Assembly: GCA_013821315.1 (NCBI GenBank)
Contig: JACDHA010000002.1
Span: 30,455-94,454, forward strand
Origin: Candidatus Dependentiae bacterium
GTDB taxonomy: Bacteria; Babelota; Babeliae; Babelales; Babelaceae
Direction: 5' to 3'
DNA: 64,000 bases
Shown: piece by piece, positions 1-9,993 of the stretch
Layout of the letters: every line of letters begins with the position of its first letter
Position numbering within the stretch: the stretch's first letter is position 1
Notes under the pieces: model-generated
Database searches by the model: none
Told to the model about the DNA's origin: nothing
What the model saw: the letters and a program-made list of their open reading frames with translations, nothing else
Position numbers and translations under genes: made by a program

Positions 1-1433
1 GCTATAAAAATCACTTTAGATAAATCAAAAGGGATACCTAGATAGTTGTCGTAGAACGTTTTGTTTTGTTGTGGATCTAATATCTCAAGCATAGCGGCTG
101 AAGGATCGCCTCTAAAATCTGCACCTATTTTATCTAACTCATCTATAATAATAACAGGGTTAAGAGATCCTGCTTTGCGGATGCCTTGAATAAAACGTCC
201 TGGCATTGCACCAACATATGTTCGTCTATGGCCACGTATTTCAGCTTCATCTTTAACGCCACCTAAAGAAATTCTAAAATAGTTACGGCCTAAGCTTTTT
301 GCGATCGACTTACCAAGAGAAGTTTTACCTGTTCCTGGAGGTCCTGCAAAGCATAAAATAGGTGAATGGCCGTCCGTTTTAAGTTTACGTATAGATATAA
401 AATCTAAGATACGCTCTTTGATTTCTTTAAGGCCATGATGATCTTCGTCAAGCACCTGTTTTGCTCGTTCTATGTCAAGATTATCAGTTGTTTCTTTACC
501 CCAAGGTAAAGCAAGTACCCACTCTAAATGAGTGCGTGTTACTGCTGCTTCCATAGAATCAGGAGATGCTTTTTCTAAGCGATTAAGCTGGCGGTTAACT
601 TCAACACGTACTTCTTCTGGCAAATCAACTTCGGCCATTTTAGTGCGCATACGCTCAACTTCATCAGTTTCGTCTTCGCCTAACTCTTTTTTTATAGCCC
701 GTAATTGTTCACGCAAATAGAACTCTTTTTGGGATTTATTCATAGAGTCGCGTGCGCGGTTTTTAATATTCTCTTGCATTTCGCTTACTTCAAGCTCTTT
801 TGCTAGATAGGTATACAAACCTTCAAGAAACTCTTTGTGACTACGTGCTTCAAGTAGTGCTTGTGCTTGATCGACGCGTAACGTTAGATGAGACAAAATA
901 AAATCGGCTATTTTTTCTGCGTCATGAATTTTTGACAGTATTATATGAAAATCAGGACTGAGCGCATGGCCTGAAGCAGAAATTTGCTCAGCTACTGTTT
1001 TAATATTTTTAATTTGTGCAGAAACTTCTGTCGCATCAGTAAGCTCTTCAAAATGGATAGGCTCAATATGTGCTTTTAAAATATTTTCTTCAGCAACAAT
1101 ATCAAGGACTTCAGCTTTTCCAAGGCCTTGTACCAATATTTTTATACCGCCTTCAGGTATTTTAATAAGACGCATAATAGACGCTATAGTGCCGACTTTA
1201 TATAAATCTTTTGTGCCAATAGCTCCTTGATGCGAATCAGACTGTTTGTTTGATGCAAGCAAAAGAATCATTTTTGATTCTTCTTGCAAGGCACTGTTGA
1301 TTCCATTTATGATCCGTTCATCAAGAACCAATAACGGTACAATCATATTTGGAAACACTACAACGTCCATTGTCGGGACAACTGGCAGCGTTCCCGGCAT
1401 GGCATCATAGATAGAATTGTTGATAGTTTTCAT
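1..1433 (-). CDS. lon: Lon protease, N-terminal part (cut by window edge)
   Basis: ATP-dependent serine protease of protein quality control. I translated the reverse strand from the ATG at 1431-1433, which follows a GGGGGAG ribosome site. About 477 residues are visible: the LON substrate-binding domain (start [20 protein letters not shown]), the helical linker ([20 protein letters not shown]) and the AAA+ module with Walker A GPPGTGKT near residue 363 and Walker [11 protein letters not shown]. The sensor half and the Ser-Lys protease domain lie beyond base 1. The frame is open throughout, so the gene is partial because of the window edge and not because of decay. The length to Walker A matches E. 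coli Lon. Confidence 0.96.
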   Translation of the reverse strand, partial: MKTINNSIYDAMPGTLPVVPTMDVVVFPNMIVPLLVLDERIINGINSALQEESKMILLLASNKQSDSHQGAIGTKDLYKVGTIASIMRLIKIPEGGIKILVQGLGKAEVLDIVAEENILKAHIEPIHFEELTDATEVSAQIKNIKTVAEQISASGHALSPDFHIILSKIHDAEKIADFILSHLTLRVDQAQALLEARSHKEFLEGLYTYLAKELEVSEMQENIKNRARDSMNKSQKEFYLREQLRAIKKELGEDETDEVERMRTKMAEVDLPEEVRVEVNRQLNRLEKASPDSMEAAVTRTHLEWVLALPWGKETTDNLDIERAKQVLDEDHHGLKEIKERILDFISIRKLKTDGHSPILCFAGPPGTGKTSLGKSIAKSLGRNYFRISLGGVKDEAEIRGHRRTYVGAMPGRFIQGIRKAGSLNPVIIIDELDKIGADFRGDPSAAMLEILDPQQNKTFYDNYLGIPFDLSKVIFI

Positions 1434-1655
1434 TCTACTCCCCCTCTATTAGGTTATTTACTATCCCTTGTCTTGAGTGTAGCTAAGGTCGTTTAAGAAA
1501 CACAATATTTGGGCAATATATAATCTAATGAGCCATTGAACATGAGGGTCTAATCTAGTAGTATTCTAAAATACGCTAAGCATCACGTTTTACAGCATTT
1601 TTAAGAGTAGTTTTACTGTTCATTTTTTGTTTGCAGTTGGCATTAAATAAAAAAA

Positions 1656-3635
1656 TTAATTTAGTGGATTAGGAGTAAAAAACAGAGTGCTTTGATAGTT
1701 ATTTTTATTTAAGGCTGCGTATAATCTTAGTAGTTGATTAATGTCAGGGCACTTAAGATATATTTTGCGCATGCTTACATTTTTTATTCTGTGCACAGGT
1801 GGTTGTGCCGGTCCTAACACGGTAACTGATAAGTTTTTCTCAAGGGTGTACGTTATAAGAAAATCTGCAACTTTATCTGCTTCTTTTTCAACACAGGCAG
1901 CTTGGGTATGACGTAGTTCAATTTCAGCAAGGCGTATAACAGGAGGATAGCGTACAATCGTGCGCTTCTCAAGTTCAAAATTATAAAATTGAAGATAGTC
2001 TATTTCGTTTAAGTAGTTAAATACAGGATGATCAAGCATACATTGCACAACAACTAAACTTTCAGTTGATTGACGTCCAGCGCGTCCGGCAACTTGAATA
2101 AGCTGTTGCAAGGTAACTTCAGCTGCATTATAGACAGGAAAGCTTAAATTAACATCTGCCCATAAAATACCTACAAGAGTTACTTTAGGAAAGTGGTATC
2201 CTTTAGTAATAGTTTGAGTACCTACCAAAATATCTAGAGTACCTGATTGAAAGTCGTTTATAGTCTGTTGCCAATTTTTTTTATTTACTGTTGCATCCAA
2301 ATCGGCTCGTGCTATACGAGCAGTAGGAAATAGCTTTTCAAGGATAGCAACTATTTGCTGAGTTCCCACACCTTTTTTAAGTAAGTTTTTAGGCCCGAGT
2401 TTGCAGCTAGAACACGCTGTCGGCTCAGCTTGCGTAAAATTACAGTAATGGCATATTAATGTTCCATTATTATGAAACGTTAAAGTAACTGAGCACTGAA
2501 GGCAAGCAGGTATAAAGCCGCAACCGGTACATTGGATAAAAAAGCTGTGACCGCGTCTATTTAAAAAGAGTATGGTTTGTTCTTTTTTAGCAAGTCTATC
2601 AGCTATGGCTGTTTGCAGTTCTTTTGTAATCCAAAAATGTGCTCGTTGCTCTTTGTTTTCTGTAAGCTTAACCCGTTGTATTGTAGGAAAGGCACCCGCA
2701 AAACGATGCTTTAATGAGAAAAAATGCCAATTTTTAGTTTGAGCTGTATACAAAGAACTTAAAGAAGGCGTTGCTGAGCCAAGTACAATAGGTATTTTTG
2801 CAAGTTGTGCACGCAGGAGCGCTGCTTCTTTAGTGTTAATACGTGGGTATTTTTTCTCTTGAAAGCCTACATCATGCTCTTCATCAATAATGATAACACC
2901 TAAGTTTGCTATTGGCAGCAATACAGGTAAATGGACACCAATAATGACAATGGGCTGCGCTGTAAGTAATTGCTCCCATAAAGTCCGTTTTTCTTTAATG
3001 CTTGTAGCTGAATGGAAGCCATATATGAGTACGCTCTCAGGTAATTGTTTTTTAAGGAGCTGAGTAAACTGTACGGCAAGAGATACTTCAGGTAGTAGCA
3101 GCAATACACTTTTGTTGCAGCTTAGAGCATGCATAATAAGTTGTTTATAAATTTCAGTTTTACCAGACCCTGTTACGCCATGGAGTAAACTAGGGTAATA
3201 GCGTGGTGACTCTATAATTGGAGTAAGAGCAGCTACGATAATTTTTTGATCTTCTGAGAGAGTAACATCAAGTGGTCTATGCTCAAGAATAGGGCTTGTT
3301 ACGCTTTGTTCGATTTCTTCTTTTTCTTTTAAAAATATGCGTACGCGCTTAAAAAAATAAAAAGGATCTAAAGCATAATAGATGCTTAACTGTTTAATAA
3401 ATTGTTGATAATAAGTATCTTGAGGAAAGGGTTCTAACGAATGTGCAGTACGCAAAGCAAATGAAACAGGATTTTTAAGATGTTCAAATTGCTCACAGAC
3501 TAAAGCGGTTTCTATACGTTTTTGAAAAGGGACTTTAATTAAAGTTCCTACCAGATTTTCTGATGCTAATTCAGTGGGAACGGTATACGTAAATATTTCT
3601 TTATATCCGTTAAGCAACCTGACGTTGATGAGCAT
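1656..3635 (-). CDS. priA: Primosomal protein N' / replication restart helicase PriA
   Basis: Superfamily 2 3'-5' helicase that reloads the replisome at stalled forks. 659 aa, somewhat shorter than E. coli PriA (732), mainly through a compact N-terminal DNA-binding domain. Visible motifs: Walker A GVTGSGKT at 153-160, DEEH Walker B near 252, GSATPS motif III, and paired zinc-binding cysteines around 370-415 (CTGCGF, CLQC, CHYC, CSSC). The C-terminal helicase motif QVAGRAGR is intact. No strong ribosome site precedes the ATG. It lies back to back with the WD40 gene. Confidence 0.96.
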   Translation of the reverse strand: MLINVRLLNGYKEIFTYTVPTELASENLVGTLIKVPFQKRIETALVCEQFEHLKNPVSFALRTAHSLEPFPQDTYYQQFIKQLSIYYALDPFYFFKRVRIFLKEKEEIEQSVTSPILEHRPLDVTLSEDQKIIVAALTPIIESPRYYPSLLHGVTGSGKTEIYKQLIMHALSCNKSVLLLLPEVSLAVQFTQLLKKQLPESVLIYGFHSATSIKEKRTLWEQLLTAQPIVIIGVHLPVLLPIANLGVIIIDEEHDVGFQEKKYPRINTKEAALLRAQLAKIPIVLGSATPSLSSLYTAQTKNWHFFSLKHRFAGAFPTIQRVKLTENKEQRAHFWITKELQTAIADRLAKKEQTILFLNRRGHSFFIQCTGCGFIPACLQCSVTLTFHNNGTLICHYCNFTQAEPTACSSCKLGPKNLLKKGVGTQQIVAILEKLFPTARIARADLDATVNKKNWQQTINDFQSGTLDILVGTQTITKGYHFPKVTLVGILWADVNLSFPVYNAAEVTLQQLIQVAGRAGRQSTESLVVVQCMLDHPVFNYLNEIDYLQFYNFELEKRTIVRYPPVIRLAEIELRHTQAACVEKEADKVADFLITYTLEKNLSVTVLGPAQPPVHRIKNVSMRKIYLKCPDINQLLRLYAALNKNNYQSTLFFTPNPLN

Positions 3636-3793
3636 TTGATGGCCATATTTCTGTAGTAGAGTAAGATCGATATATATTAAGAATACGCGGTTATTTGAAA
3701 AAGAAAAGCTGCTTTTAGAAACTGATGTGTATAAGCTTGCTTAAAGTGCACTCTTTAATAATAGCACTAGTAGTGTGTTTATATAATTTTTAT

Positions 3794-3821
3794 TTGACAC
3801 TATTAAAAACTTAGTTATTAT
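3794..3821 (+). promoter_or_regulatory. Sigma70-type promoter for the WD40 protein gene
   Basis: TTGACA at 3794-3799, a 16-base spacer and TATTAT at 3816-3821, about 45 bases before the start codon. It is assigned by similarity to the consensus only. Confidence 0.55.
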
Positions 3822-3866
3822 TAAATTATATCAAATAAAATAATTATTGCTTATTAGGAAACTTTT

Positions 3867-5645
3867 ATGACAACATTTTCAAAGTATTTATTCAGTTCTG
3901 TGCTTATCTGTTTACTTTTTTCTAGCTTAAGTGTTTGTATGCATGAAAGTTCTATAGATCAAATGCTTGACAACGTTTTATCACATCCAATTGAACAGTT
4001 AGCTAGTTCAGATTTATCTACTAAGGAACATCTTAAGACAGCTCTGCTTAAAAAATATAGAAAAGTATTAACTCCACTAATTTCTAATTTCCCTATTACG
4101 TCTAAAGTGCTTAGTGGTCACACTGATTATATAACTTCAGTGGCTTTAAGCCCTGATAGTAAATATGCTTTAACTGGATCTTTAGATAAAACTGTTCGCT
4201 TATGGGATACAACCACTCTTACTTGCAGACAGCTTCTAGCATCTACAAGTGGTATAAAGATTGTGGCCTTTAGCCCTGACAGCACTTATGCTCTAGTAGT
4301 TCCAGTAGGTAATATAGTATATGTATTTAACTTAAAAACAGGTAGATCATATAAGTTGCAAGGTCACATAAGTACTATAACCTCACTAGCAATAAGTAGT
4401 GATAGTAAGTATGTATTAACAGGGTCTCGTGAAAAAATTGCTCGTTTATGGGATCTAAAAACAGGGCAATCCCAAATGCTTATAGGTCATAATGGTTGGA
4501 TAACCTCAGTAGCCTTAAGCCCTGATGGTAATTATGCATTAACAGGGTCTACTGATAAAACTGCCCGCTTATGGAACTTAACTAATTGGAAAAGTTATGA
4601 ACTCCCTCATCCTGGCGTAGTAAGGTCAGTAGCGTTTAGTTCTGATAGTAAGTTTGCTTTAAGTGGATCAGAGAGTAATGCGTCAAATGATGAAACTGTA
4701 CGGTTAGTAAATGTAACTACTTGTAAAAGTCGTGTACTTCTCTATACAAGGAATGTGCGCTCAATTACTTTCAGTTCTAAGGGTAAGCATGCTTTAATTG
4801 AATTCTATAAAGGACATAGTAGTATATGTCTATTAAATGCAGAAACATTACAATCACGAGAAGTTGAATGCTCATATGATACTACAACTGTAACATTTAG
4901 TGCTGACGATAAGTATATTTTAAGTGGATCAGGAAATGGTAATCTTAGTGTTTTTGATAGTGAAACAAATACTAACAAAGAAATTCTTAAGGATCATACT
5001 ACTTCTCTCTCATGTATATCATGCAGTGCTAACGGTAAGTCTGTTTTAACTGGCTCTAAAGACACTACGGCATGCTTATGGTCTATAGAAAGTATAGACG
5101 ACTTAACACTTGAGCAGCTTGTATTTCTTGTAAAGCTAGAAACACACTCTTTTAGATTTATTGATGCAGATAAAGAGCACGTGTTAGATTCTTTTACCTC
5201 TTATATAGATAGCTCGCCTAAGCTCCCAAGTGAAAAATATGCCACTAATTCTTTAATTAAAGCCTACATAGATGATAAACGTAATCACCTTTTACAAGCA
5301 GTTGCTCATGATTCTGTAGCAACTGTAGTATATCTTCTTAAAAGAGGCTTTAGTTTAAACACTTGTGACAAAGCGGGTAATAACTTATGGCATTATGCAT
5401 TTAAAGGGTGTGTAAAAGATAGAGTTGCATATCCAAGTACAAATGTTCTTCAATTGTTGCTTTCACTAGAAGGTACCGATAAAGGATGTAGAAAAGCTAA
5501 TAAGGCAGGTCTTTCTCCCTTAATTATCGGGCTTCAGTACAACAAAGAATTTACGCAAGAATTTATTTTTAAGTACTGTGATATAGTCTCTGAAAAAACT
5601 GAAAATGGAGAAAGCAAAAGCTTTAGCCGATGCTCAATCCAATAA
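3867..5645 (+). CDS. Exported WD40-repeat protein with ankyrin-like tail and CaaX box
   Basis: Probable secreted protein-interaction protein, 592 aa. A signal peptide (hydrophobic core about residues 8-24) is followed by about eight WD40 repeats between residues 75 and 410 (recurrent SPDSKYALTGS and DKTVRLWD). Next come a helical linker (LTLEQLVFL) and an ankyrin-like C-terminal module with GFSLNTCD. That module is shared with the ankyrin protein at 32608-34338, which has the same order of elements. The last four residues are CSIQ, a CaaX farnesylation-type box. It is monocistronic with its own promoter and terminator. The eukaryotic-type repeats and CaaX end suggest a host-directed effector. 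The target is unknown. Confidence 0.85.
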   Translation: MTTFSKYLFSSVLICLLFSSLSVCMHESSIDQMLDNVLSHPIEQLASSDLSTKEHLKTALLKKYRKVLTPLISNFPITSKVLSGHTDYITSVALSPDSKYALTGSLDKTVRLWDTTTLTCRQLLASTSGIKIVAFSPDSTYALVVPVGNIVYVFNLKTGRSYKLQGHISTITSLAISSDSKYVLTGSREKIARLWDLKTGQSQMLIGHNGWITSVALSPDGNYALTGSTDKTARLWNLTNWKSYELPHPGVVRSVAFSSDSKFALSGSESNASNDETVRLVNVTTCKSRVLLYTRNVRSITFSSKGKHALIEFYKGHSSICLLNAETLQSREVECSYDTTTVTFSADDKYILSGSGNGNLSVFDSETNTNKEILKDHTTSLSCISCSANGKSVLTGSKDTTACLWSIESIDDLTLEQLVFLVKLETHSFRFIDADKEHVLDSFTSYIDSSPKLPSEKYATNSLIKAYIDDKRNHLLQAVAHDSVATVVYLLKRGFSLNTCDKAGNNLWHYAFKGCVKDRVAYPSTNVLQLLLSLEGTDKGCRKANKAGLSPLIIGLQYNKEFTQEFIFKYCDIVSEKTENGESKSFSRCSIQ

Positions 5646-5665
5646 GAAATTTTATTATTTTCTAT

Positions 5666-5697
5666 AAAAAGGCTCGGTAATTCGAGCCCTTTTTTTT
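5666..5697 (+). terminator. Rho-independent terminator after the WD40 gene
   Basis: Inverted repeat GGCTCG/CGAGCC inside A-rich and T-rich arms, followed by eight T residues. Confidence 0.85.
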
Positions 5698-5759
5698 GTT
5701 CAAGGTTAGTTAACGAGTAGTGTTAATAGTTTAATTTTACTTAAAAAAGCAATTGTGTC

Positions 5760-8561
5760 ATGCTTTTTAAGATTATTTTAAAACTTTTTACTATAGAGCA
5801 TGTTTATGCTAGATCATTACACTTTAAGACTACTGAGGTTCCGGTGGATACTGCCCCAAAAAATAGAGTATTTATAATTGATGGTTCTTCGTTTTTATAT
5901 AGAGCTTATTATAGTATTAGGCCGCTGCATACAAAAGATGGTATTGCTGTTCAGGCTGTCTACGGCTTTTGCCGTATGATTAAAAAGCTTATTGATACGT
6001 ATCAGCCAGAGGGTTTGGTTCTTGTATGGGACAGTAAAGGTAAAACAGTACGTCATGAAATGTATGAAGATTATAAAGATTCACGTCAAGCTGCACCAAG
6101 CGATTTAGTTTCTCAAAAAGAACTTATACAAGAGTTTGCTGATAATATCGGGCTCATACAAGTACAAATGCAAGGTGTTGAAGCTGATGACCTTATGTAT
6201 TCTATTGCTAAAGACCTAGAGCGAGAGCAGTGTCCTTCAGTTTTTGTAACTTCTGATAAAGATATGGGTCAGGCAGTTAGTGAGTATATCTCTATTTTAG
6301 ACCCCTTTAAAGAGGCTTTTATAACTGTTGAAAGTTTACAAGAAAAGCTTGGCTTTGAGATAGCCAAGATACCATTTTATTATGCTCTTGTAGGTGATGC
6401 CGCCGATAGTATTCCTGGTGTTAAAGGTATAGGGCCTAAAGGTGCGCAACAATTAGTGCAGCAATTTAATTCTCTTGAGGATCTCTATGCTAGTATTAAC
6501 GCAGTAAAATCTGTCCGCATTCAAGAACTGCTTATCAATGCTAAAGCAGAGGCTTTTTTAAGTGAGCAACTTTTTATACTACGTATATACGACACCGCAT
6601 TAACAGCGCAAGGTTGTGTTTTTGAGCGCAATAACTGGCATAAAGCACGTTCTTTTTTTGAAAAGCTAGAATTTAAAACATTAGTAAAAGATATAGATAG
6701 TCAAAGCTTAGACAAGCTACAAACAGTAAGTTCTGTGCCAACGCTTCCCTTACATGGTAGGTACACCTTTATACTCGTAAACACAAAAGAGTTGCTTAAC
6801 GAAGTGTGCAACCACATACGTACAGCTAAACACTGTGCACTTGACACAGAAAGTGACGGACTTAAACCATTACAAGCAAATTTAATTGGAATATCTGTCT
6901 GTGTACAAGAGGGAGTATCATATTATATTCCGTTTGGTCATATAACTGATGAGCTGCAACTTTCAAAAACATACGTGCTTGAGCAGCTTAAGCCATTATT
7001 TGAAGATGAACATATTGCAAAGTATTTGCATCATGCAAAATTTGATGCTCTGATGTTGTATCATGCTGGAATAGAACTTAAGGGCATTGTCTTTGATACC
7101 ATGATTGCTGCAAGCTTAGTCGTTCCCGAAGGGCAGCGTATAGGTCTTAAATATCTTTCTGAGTATTATTTTCAAGAGCCCATGCTTTTTTGGAATGATG
7201 TTGTTAAAAAAAATAAATATAAAGACTTTTCTTATGTTCCCTTAGGCATCGCAACTGAGTATGCTGCAGCTGACGCTCATCAAACATATAAGCTTTATAA
7301 CTTGTTTATGAAAGAAGTGCATGATCGCAAGCTAAAAGATTTATTGTTCCATTTAGAAATGCCTACTATGCAGGTGCTCTACGAGATGGAAAAAGAGGGT
7401 GTCTTTGTAGACGTTGCTGTTCTAGAGCAGATTAATACAGTCGTTACACACGATATTACGGTGCTACGCAATGCTATTACCGATTTGCTTGGTGAAAGTT
7501 TTGCTACACTTAATTTAAATTCACCAAAGCAACTTGAAGATCTGTTATTTAATTATCTTAAGCTTCCTGCGGTTAAAAAAACCACTCAAAAGACCGGATA
7601 TTCAACTGATCAAGAAGTGCTTAAAGAACTTGCGCTCCTGCACCCTGTGCCTGGCCTTATTGCAAAATATCGTGAACTTTATAAAATTAAGAGCACCTAT
7701 TTAGAAGGCTTGCGTGATGCTATTAATCCTCATACAGCAAAAGTGCATACAACTTTTAGTCAGACAGCAGTTACTACAGGTCGACTTTCAAGTTCAGAGC
7801 CAAATTTGCAGAATATTCCTGTTGATAAATTACATGTACGTGCTGCATTTAAGCCAAGTGAAAACTATCTGTTTTTATCAGCCGATTACTCACAAATAGA
7901 GCTTCGTGTTCTTGCTTATCTGTCTCAAGATACTACTTTACTATCTGCATTTACTACAGGCCAAGATATCCATACCCTGACTGCAGCAGGTCTTTTTGAT
8001 GTACCGCTTGAGTCGGTAACGCATGAGCAACGCCAAACAGGTAAACGCATTAACTTTAGTATTCTTTATGGTTTAACTGCTCATGGGCTTTCTAAAGATC
8101 TTCACATTAGTCATAAAAAAGCAAAAGAATATATCGATCGCTATATGGCACAGTATCCAGGTGTAGTTGCATGGATGGAAAAAATTACAGAGTTTGCTCA
8201 AGAAAAAGGGTACGTAGAAACCCTCGGTGGTCGGCGCAGATACTTATCTGGTATTCGTGAGAAAAATAGACATCTCTATGATCTTGCTCGTCGTGCAGCT
8301 ATTAATACCGTTGTACAAGGTACTGCAGCTGAGCTTATGAAAAAAGGTATGGTAAACTTACAAGCACACTTTGCTCAAGAGTCGCACAAAGCTAAAATAC
8401 TTATTCAAATTCATGATGAGCTGCTTATTGAAGCGCACAAAGACTATCTTGATTCTATACTAAGTACTGTTGAAACTATTTTAAAAGAAGTAGTAAGTTG
8501 GAACGTGCCTCTTGGTGTTTCAACACGCATTGGAGCTGACTGGCAAGCTGTTACCAAGTAA
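5760..8561 (+). CDS. polA: DNA polymerase I
   Basis: Gap-filling and repair polymerase, 933 aa, with all three domains. 5'-3' exonuclease: DGSSFLYRAYYS near residue 42 and GDAADSIPGVKGIGPKGA. 3'-5' exonuclease: DTESDG near 361 keeps the metal-binding Asp and Glu, so proofreading looks active. Polymerase: motif A DYSQIELR near 708, O-helix RQTGKRINFSILYG, motif C HDELLIEA near 884. About 36 residues precede the usual family start, and no ribosome site supports the ATG at 5760. A GTG at about 5844 (before DTAPKN) is a possible alternative, so the N-terminus is uncertain. Confidence 0.96.
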   Translation: MLFKIILKLFTIEHVYARSLHFKTTEVPVDTAPKNRVFIIDGSSFLYRAYYSIRPLHTKDGIAVQAVYGFCRMIKKLIDTYQPEGLVLVWDSKGKTVRHEMYEDYKDSRQAAPSDLVSQKELIQEFADNIGLIQVQMQGVEADDLMYSIAKDLEREQCPSVFVTSDKDMGQAVSEYISILDPFKEAFITVESLQEKLGFEIAKIPFYYALVGDAADSIPGVKGIGPKGAQQLVQQFNSLEDLYASINAVKSVRIQELLINAKAEAFLSEQLFILRIYDTALTAQGCVFERNNWHKARSFFEKLEFKTLVKDIDSQSLDKLQTVSSVPTLPLHGRYTFILVNTKELLNEVCNHIRTAKHCALDTESDGLKPLQANLIGISVCVQEGVSYYIPFGHITDELQLSKTYVLEQLKPLFEDEHIAKYLHHAKFDALMLYHAGIELKGIVFDTMIAASLVVPEGQRIGLKYLSEYYFQEPMLFWNDVVKKNKYKDFSYVPLGIATEYAAADAHQTYKLYNLFMKEVHDRKLKDLLFHLEMPTMQVLYEMEKEGVFVDVAVLEQINTVVTHDITVLRNAITDLLGESFATLNLNSPKQLEDLLFNYLKLPAVKKTTQKTGYSTDQEVLKELALLHPVPGLIAKYRELYKIKSTYLEGLRDAINPHTAKVHTTFSQTAVTTGRLSSSEPNLQNIPVDKLHVRAAFKPSENYLFLSADYSQIELRVLAYLSQDTTLLSAFTTGQDIHTLTAAGLFDVPLESVTHEQRQTGKRINFSILYGLTAHGLSKDLHISHKKAKEYIDRYMAQYPGVVAWMEKITEFAQEKGYVETLGGRRRYLSGIREKNRHLYDLARRAAINTVVQGTAAELMKKGMVNLQAHFAQESHKAKILIQIHDELLIEAHKDYLDSILSTVETILKEVVSWNVPLGVSTRIGADWQAVTK

Positions 8562-8716
8562 AAAGCTTGTTAAGGTAATAAGTTAAAACATACTCTTTAT
8601 TATCACAAATAAGCAAGTATTTGATAAAACTAATAATTTTATTGAAAATTATATAAATAATAGTATACTTAATAGTATCCAGTAGTTATTTTTAGTATTT
8701 TACTTTAAGAGTTATC

Positions 8717-9595
8717 ATGAATATAAGAAAAAGCTTAGCGCTTATTATGGTATTGTTTGTTTGTTGTAAAAGTTATGCCATGAGTAAATCATTGCAAAAT
8801 CAGACAGTTAAGCAATTGATTGTAAGTTTATATAAAACCAAGCAGTTACCAAGAAGCATCTATACCATATGTAAAGGTGCCAATGTGTATAATCTTACTG
8901 AGCAGTTACAATCGTTAGGCTATAAAGACAATACTTTGTTGTCATATATTGGTTTTGCTAAAACAGCTTGCCCGGAGTTAATAGAGCATTTAAAAAAGAG
9001 CCTAATACAAGCTTATAGTGCTGATACTATGACAGGTCAATCGTCACACTCTTGCGCAATTATACTCAAGGCCTATATATATAAACTGTTTGAGACAAAA
9101 GAAATTACCGAAAGTCAGTATAGATTGTTTTGTTTGGTCTCAATGGGTAACTTAGCTGAATATATGTTAGCAAAATATAACTGTTCTGCCAGACAACTGA
9201 TTAATCTCTTTTTTTCTGAAAAGTTCTATTCTTCTAAAGATACTATGTTATCAGCGGTTATAAACAATTTACAAGGCATGAAAGTTATAGATTTTGTCTA
9301 TAGCCTCATTATCTATATGCATGAGATTGGTGATCTTAACAGTCTTCCTCCGGTAGAGGTAATAAAAGAAATAGCTTCTAATGTAGAAAACTTTGATTAT
9401 AATCCTACACTCTTAGCTAGTCTTATAGCCTTTAGAACTAATATAACTGCTGCAATACAACATTATAGAGTATGTCTTGATGATGTTAAAGAAAGTATAC
9501 GCCGACATACACTGCAACTACAGCAAAATTTAAAAATTAAAGATGTTGATCATCTGTTACCTGAAGATGGTATGATGTTTATTCTAGAACTATAA
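8717..9595 (+). CDS. Exported protein of unknown function
   Basis: 292 aa with a clear signal peptide (MNIRKSLALIMVLFVCCKSYA, cleavage probably after SYA). The rest is predominantly helical, with no domain I recognise and no transmembrane segment after the signal. The C-terminus (FILEL) is not a CaaX box. It stands alone between polA and a strong terminator, preceded by an AT-rich segment containing a TATACT-like box. It resembles the other single-gene exported proteins of this window in organisation only. Confidence 0.7.
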   Translation: MNIRKSLALIMVLFVCCKSYAMSKSLQNQTVKQLIVSLYKTKQLPRSIYTICKGANVYNLTEQLQSLGYKDNTLLSYIGFAKTACPELIEHLKKSLIQAYSADTMTGQSSHSCAIILKAYIYKLFETKEITESQYRLFCLVSMGNLAEYMLAKYNCSARQLINLFFSEKFYSSKDTMLSAVINNLQGMKVIDFVYSLIIYMHEIGDLNSLPPVEVIKEIASNVENFDYNPTLLASLIAFRTNITAAIQHYRVCLDDVKESIRRHTLQLQQNLKIKDVDHLLPEDGMMFILEL

Positions 9596-9644
9596 AAGTA
9601 ACTTATGATTAGGTGACAATGGGGACAATGGGGGTTGAAACCAG

Positions 9645-9676
9645 AAAAAAGGGGGAGTGAAAACTCCCCCTTTTTT
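9645..9676. terminator. Bidirectional terminator between convergent genes
   Basis: A6-GGGGGAGT, loop GAAA, ACTCCCCC-T6: a perfect 14-bp stem with a tetraloop and T runs on both strands. Confidence 0.9.
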
Positions 9677-9677
9677 A

Positions 9678-9932
9678 TTACTCGGAGCGACTTGAATTTG
9701 TATAGCTGCTGCATAATTTGCAATTAGCAAAATGAGTAGCGGCAAGTACTAAAGCTGAAAGACCAACAAGAATATAAACACCATTCTTAAGCATTGGATA
9801 TGCTCCAAGAAGTTGTTCTACTAAGTTGAAATCGAATGCTCCTACAAGGCCCCAGTTTAATGCGCCTATTATAGTTAAAGCAAGTGCAACTAAATGTACT
9901 ATTTTTGTTGTATCGTTAACTGTTGATGCCAT
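9678..9932 (-). CDS. DUF378 family small membrane protein
   Basis: 84 aa with two transmembrane segments (about 11-33 and 48-68). The segment IIGALNWGLVGAF, followed by a Leu-rich loop, is the hallmark of DUF378 (YuzA-like) proteins, whose function is unknown. It starts at an ATG 7 bases after AAGGAG. A cysteine pair (CKLC) near the C-terminus is extra to the usual family core. Confidence 0.82.
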   Translation of the reverse strand: MASTVNDTTKIVHLVALALTIIGALNWGLVGAFDFNLVEQLLGAYPMLKNGVYILVGLSALVLAATHFANCKLCSSYTNSSRSE

Positions 9933-9993
9933 GGTAACTCCTTTTTAAGTGTTTTTAAGCTTGATTTATCTTATAAAGATAGTTACGCAATAG

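Noticed and set aside
1..1433. Lon as a truncated pseudogene
   Set aside because: The frame is open to the window edge with intact Walker motifs; only the window cuts it.
5760..5840. Signal peptide on DNA polymerase I
   Set aside because: The N-terminal extension is hydrophobic, but no ribosome site supports this start and an exported PolA is implausible; a downstream GTG may be the true start.
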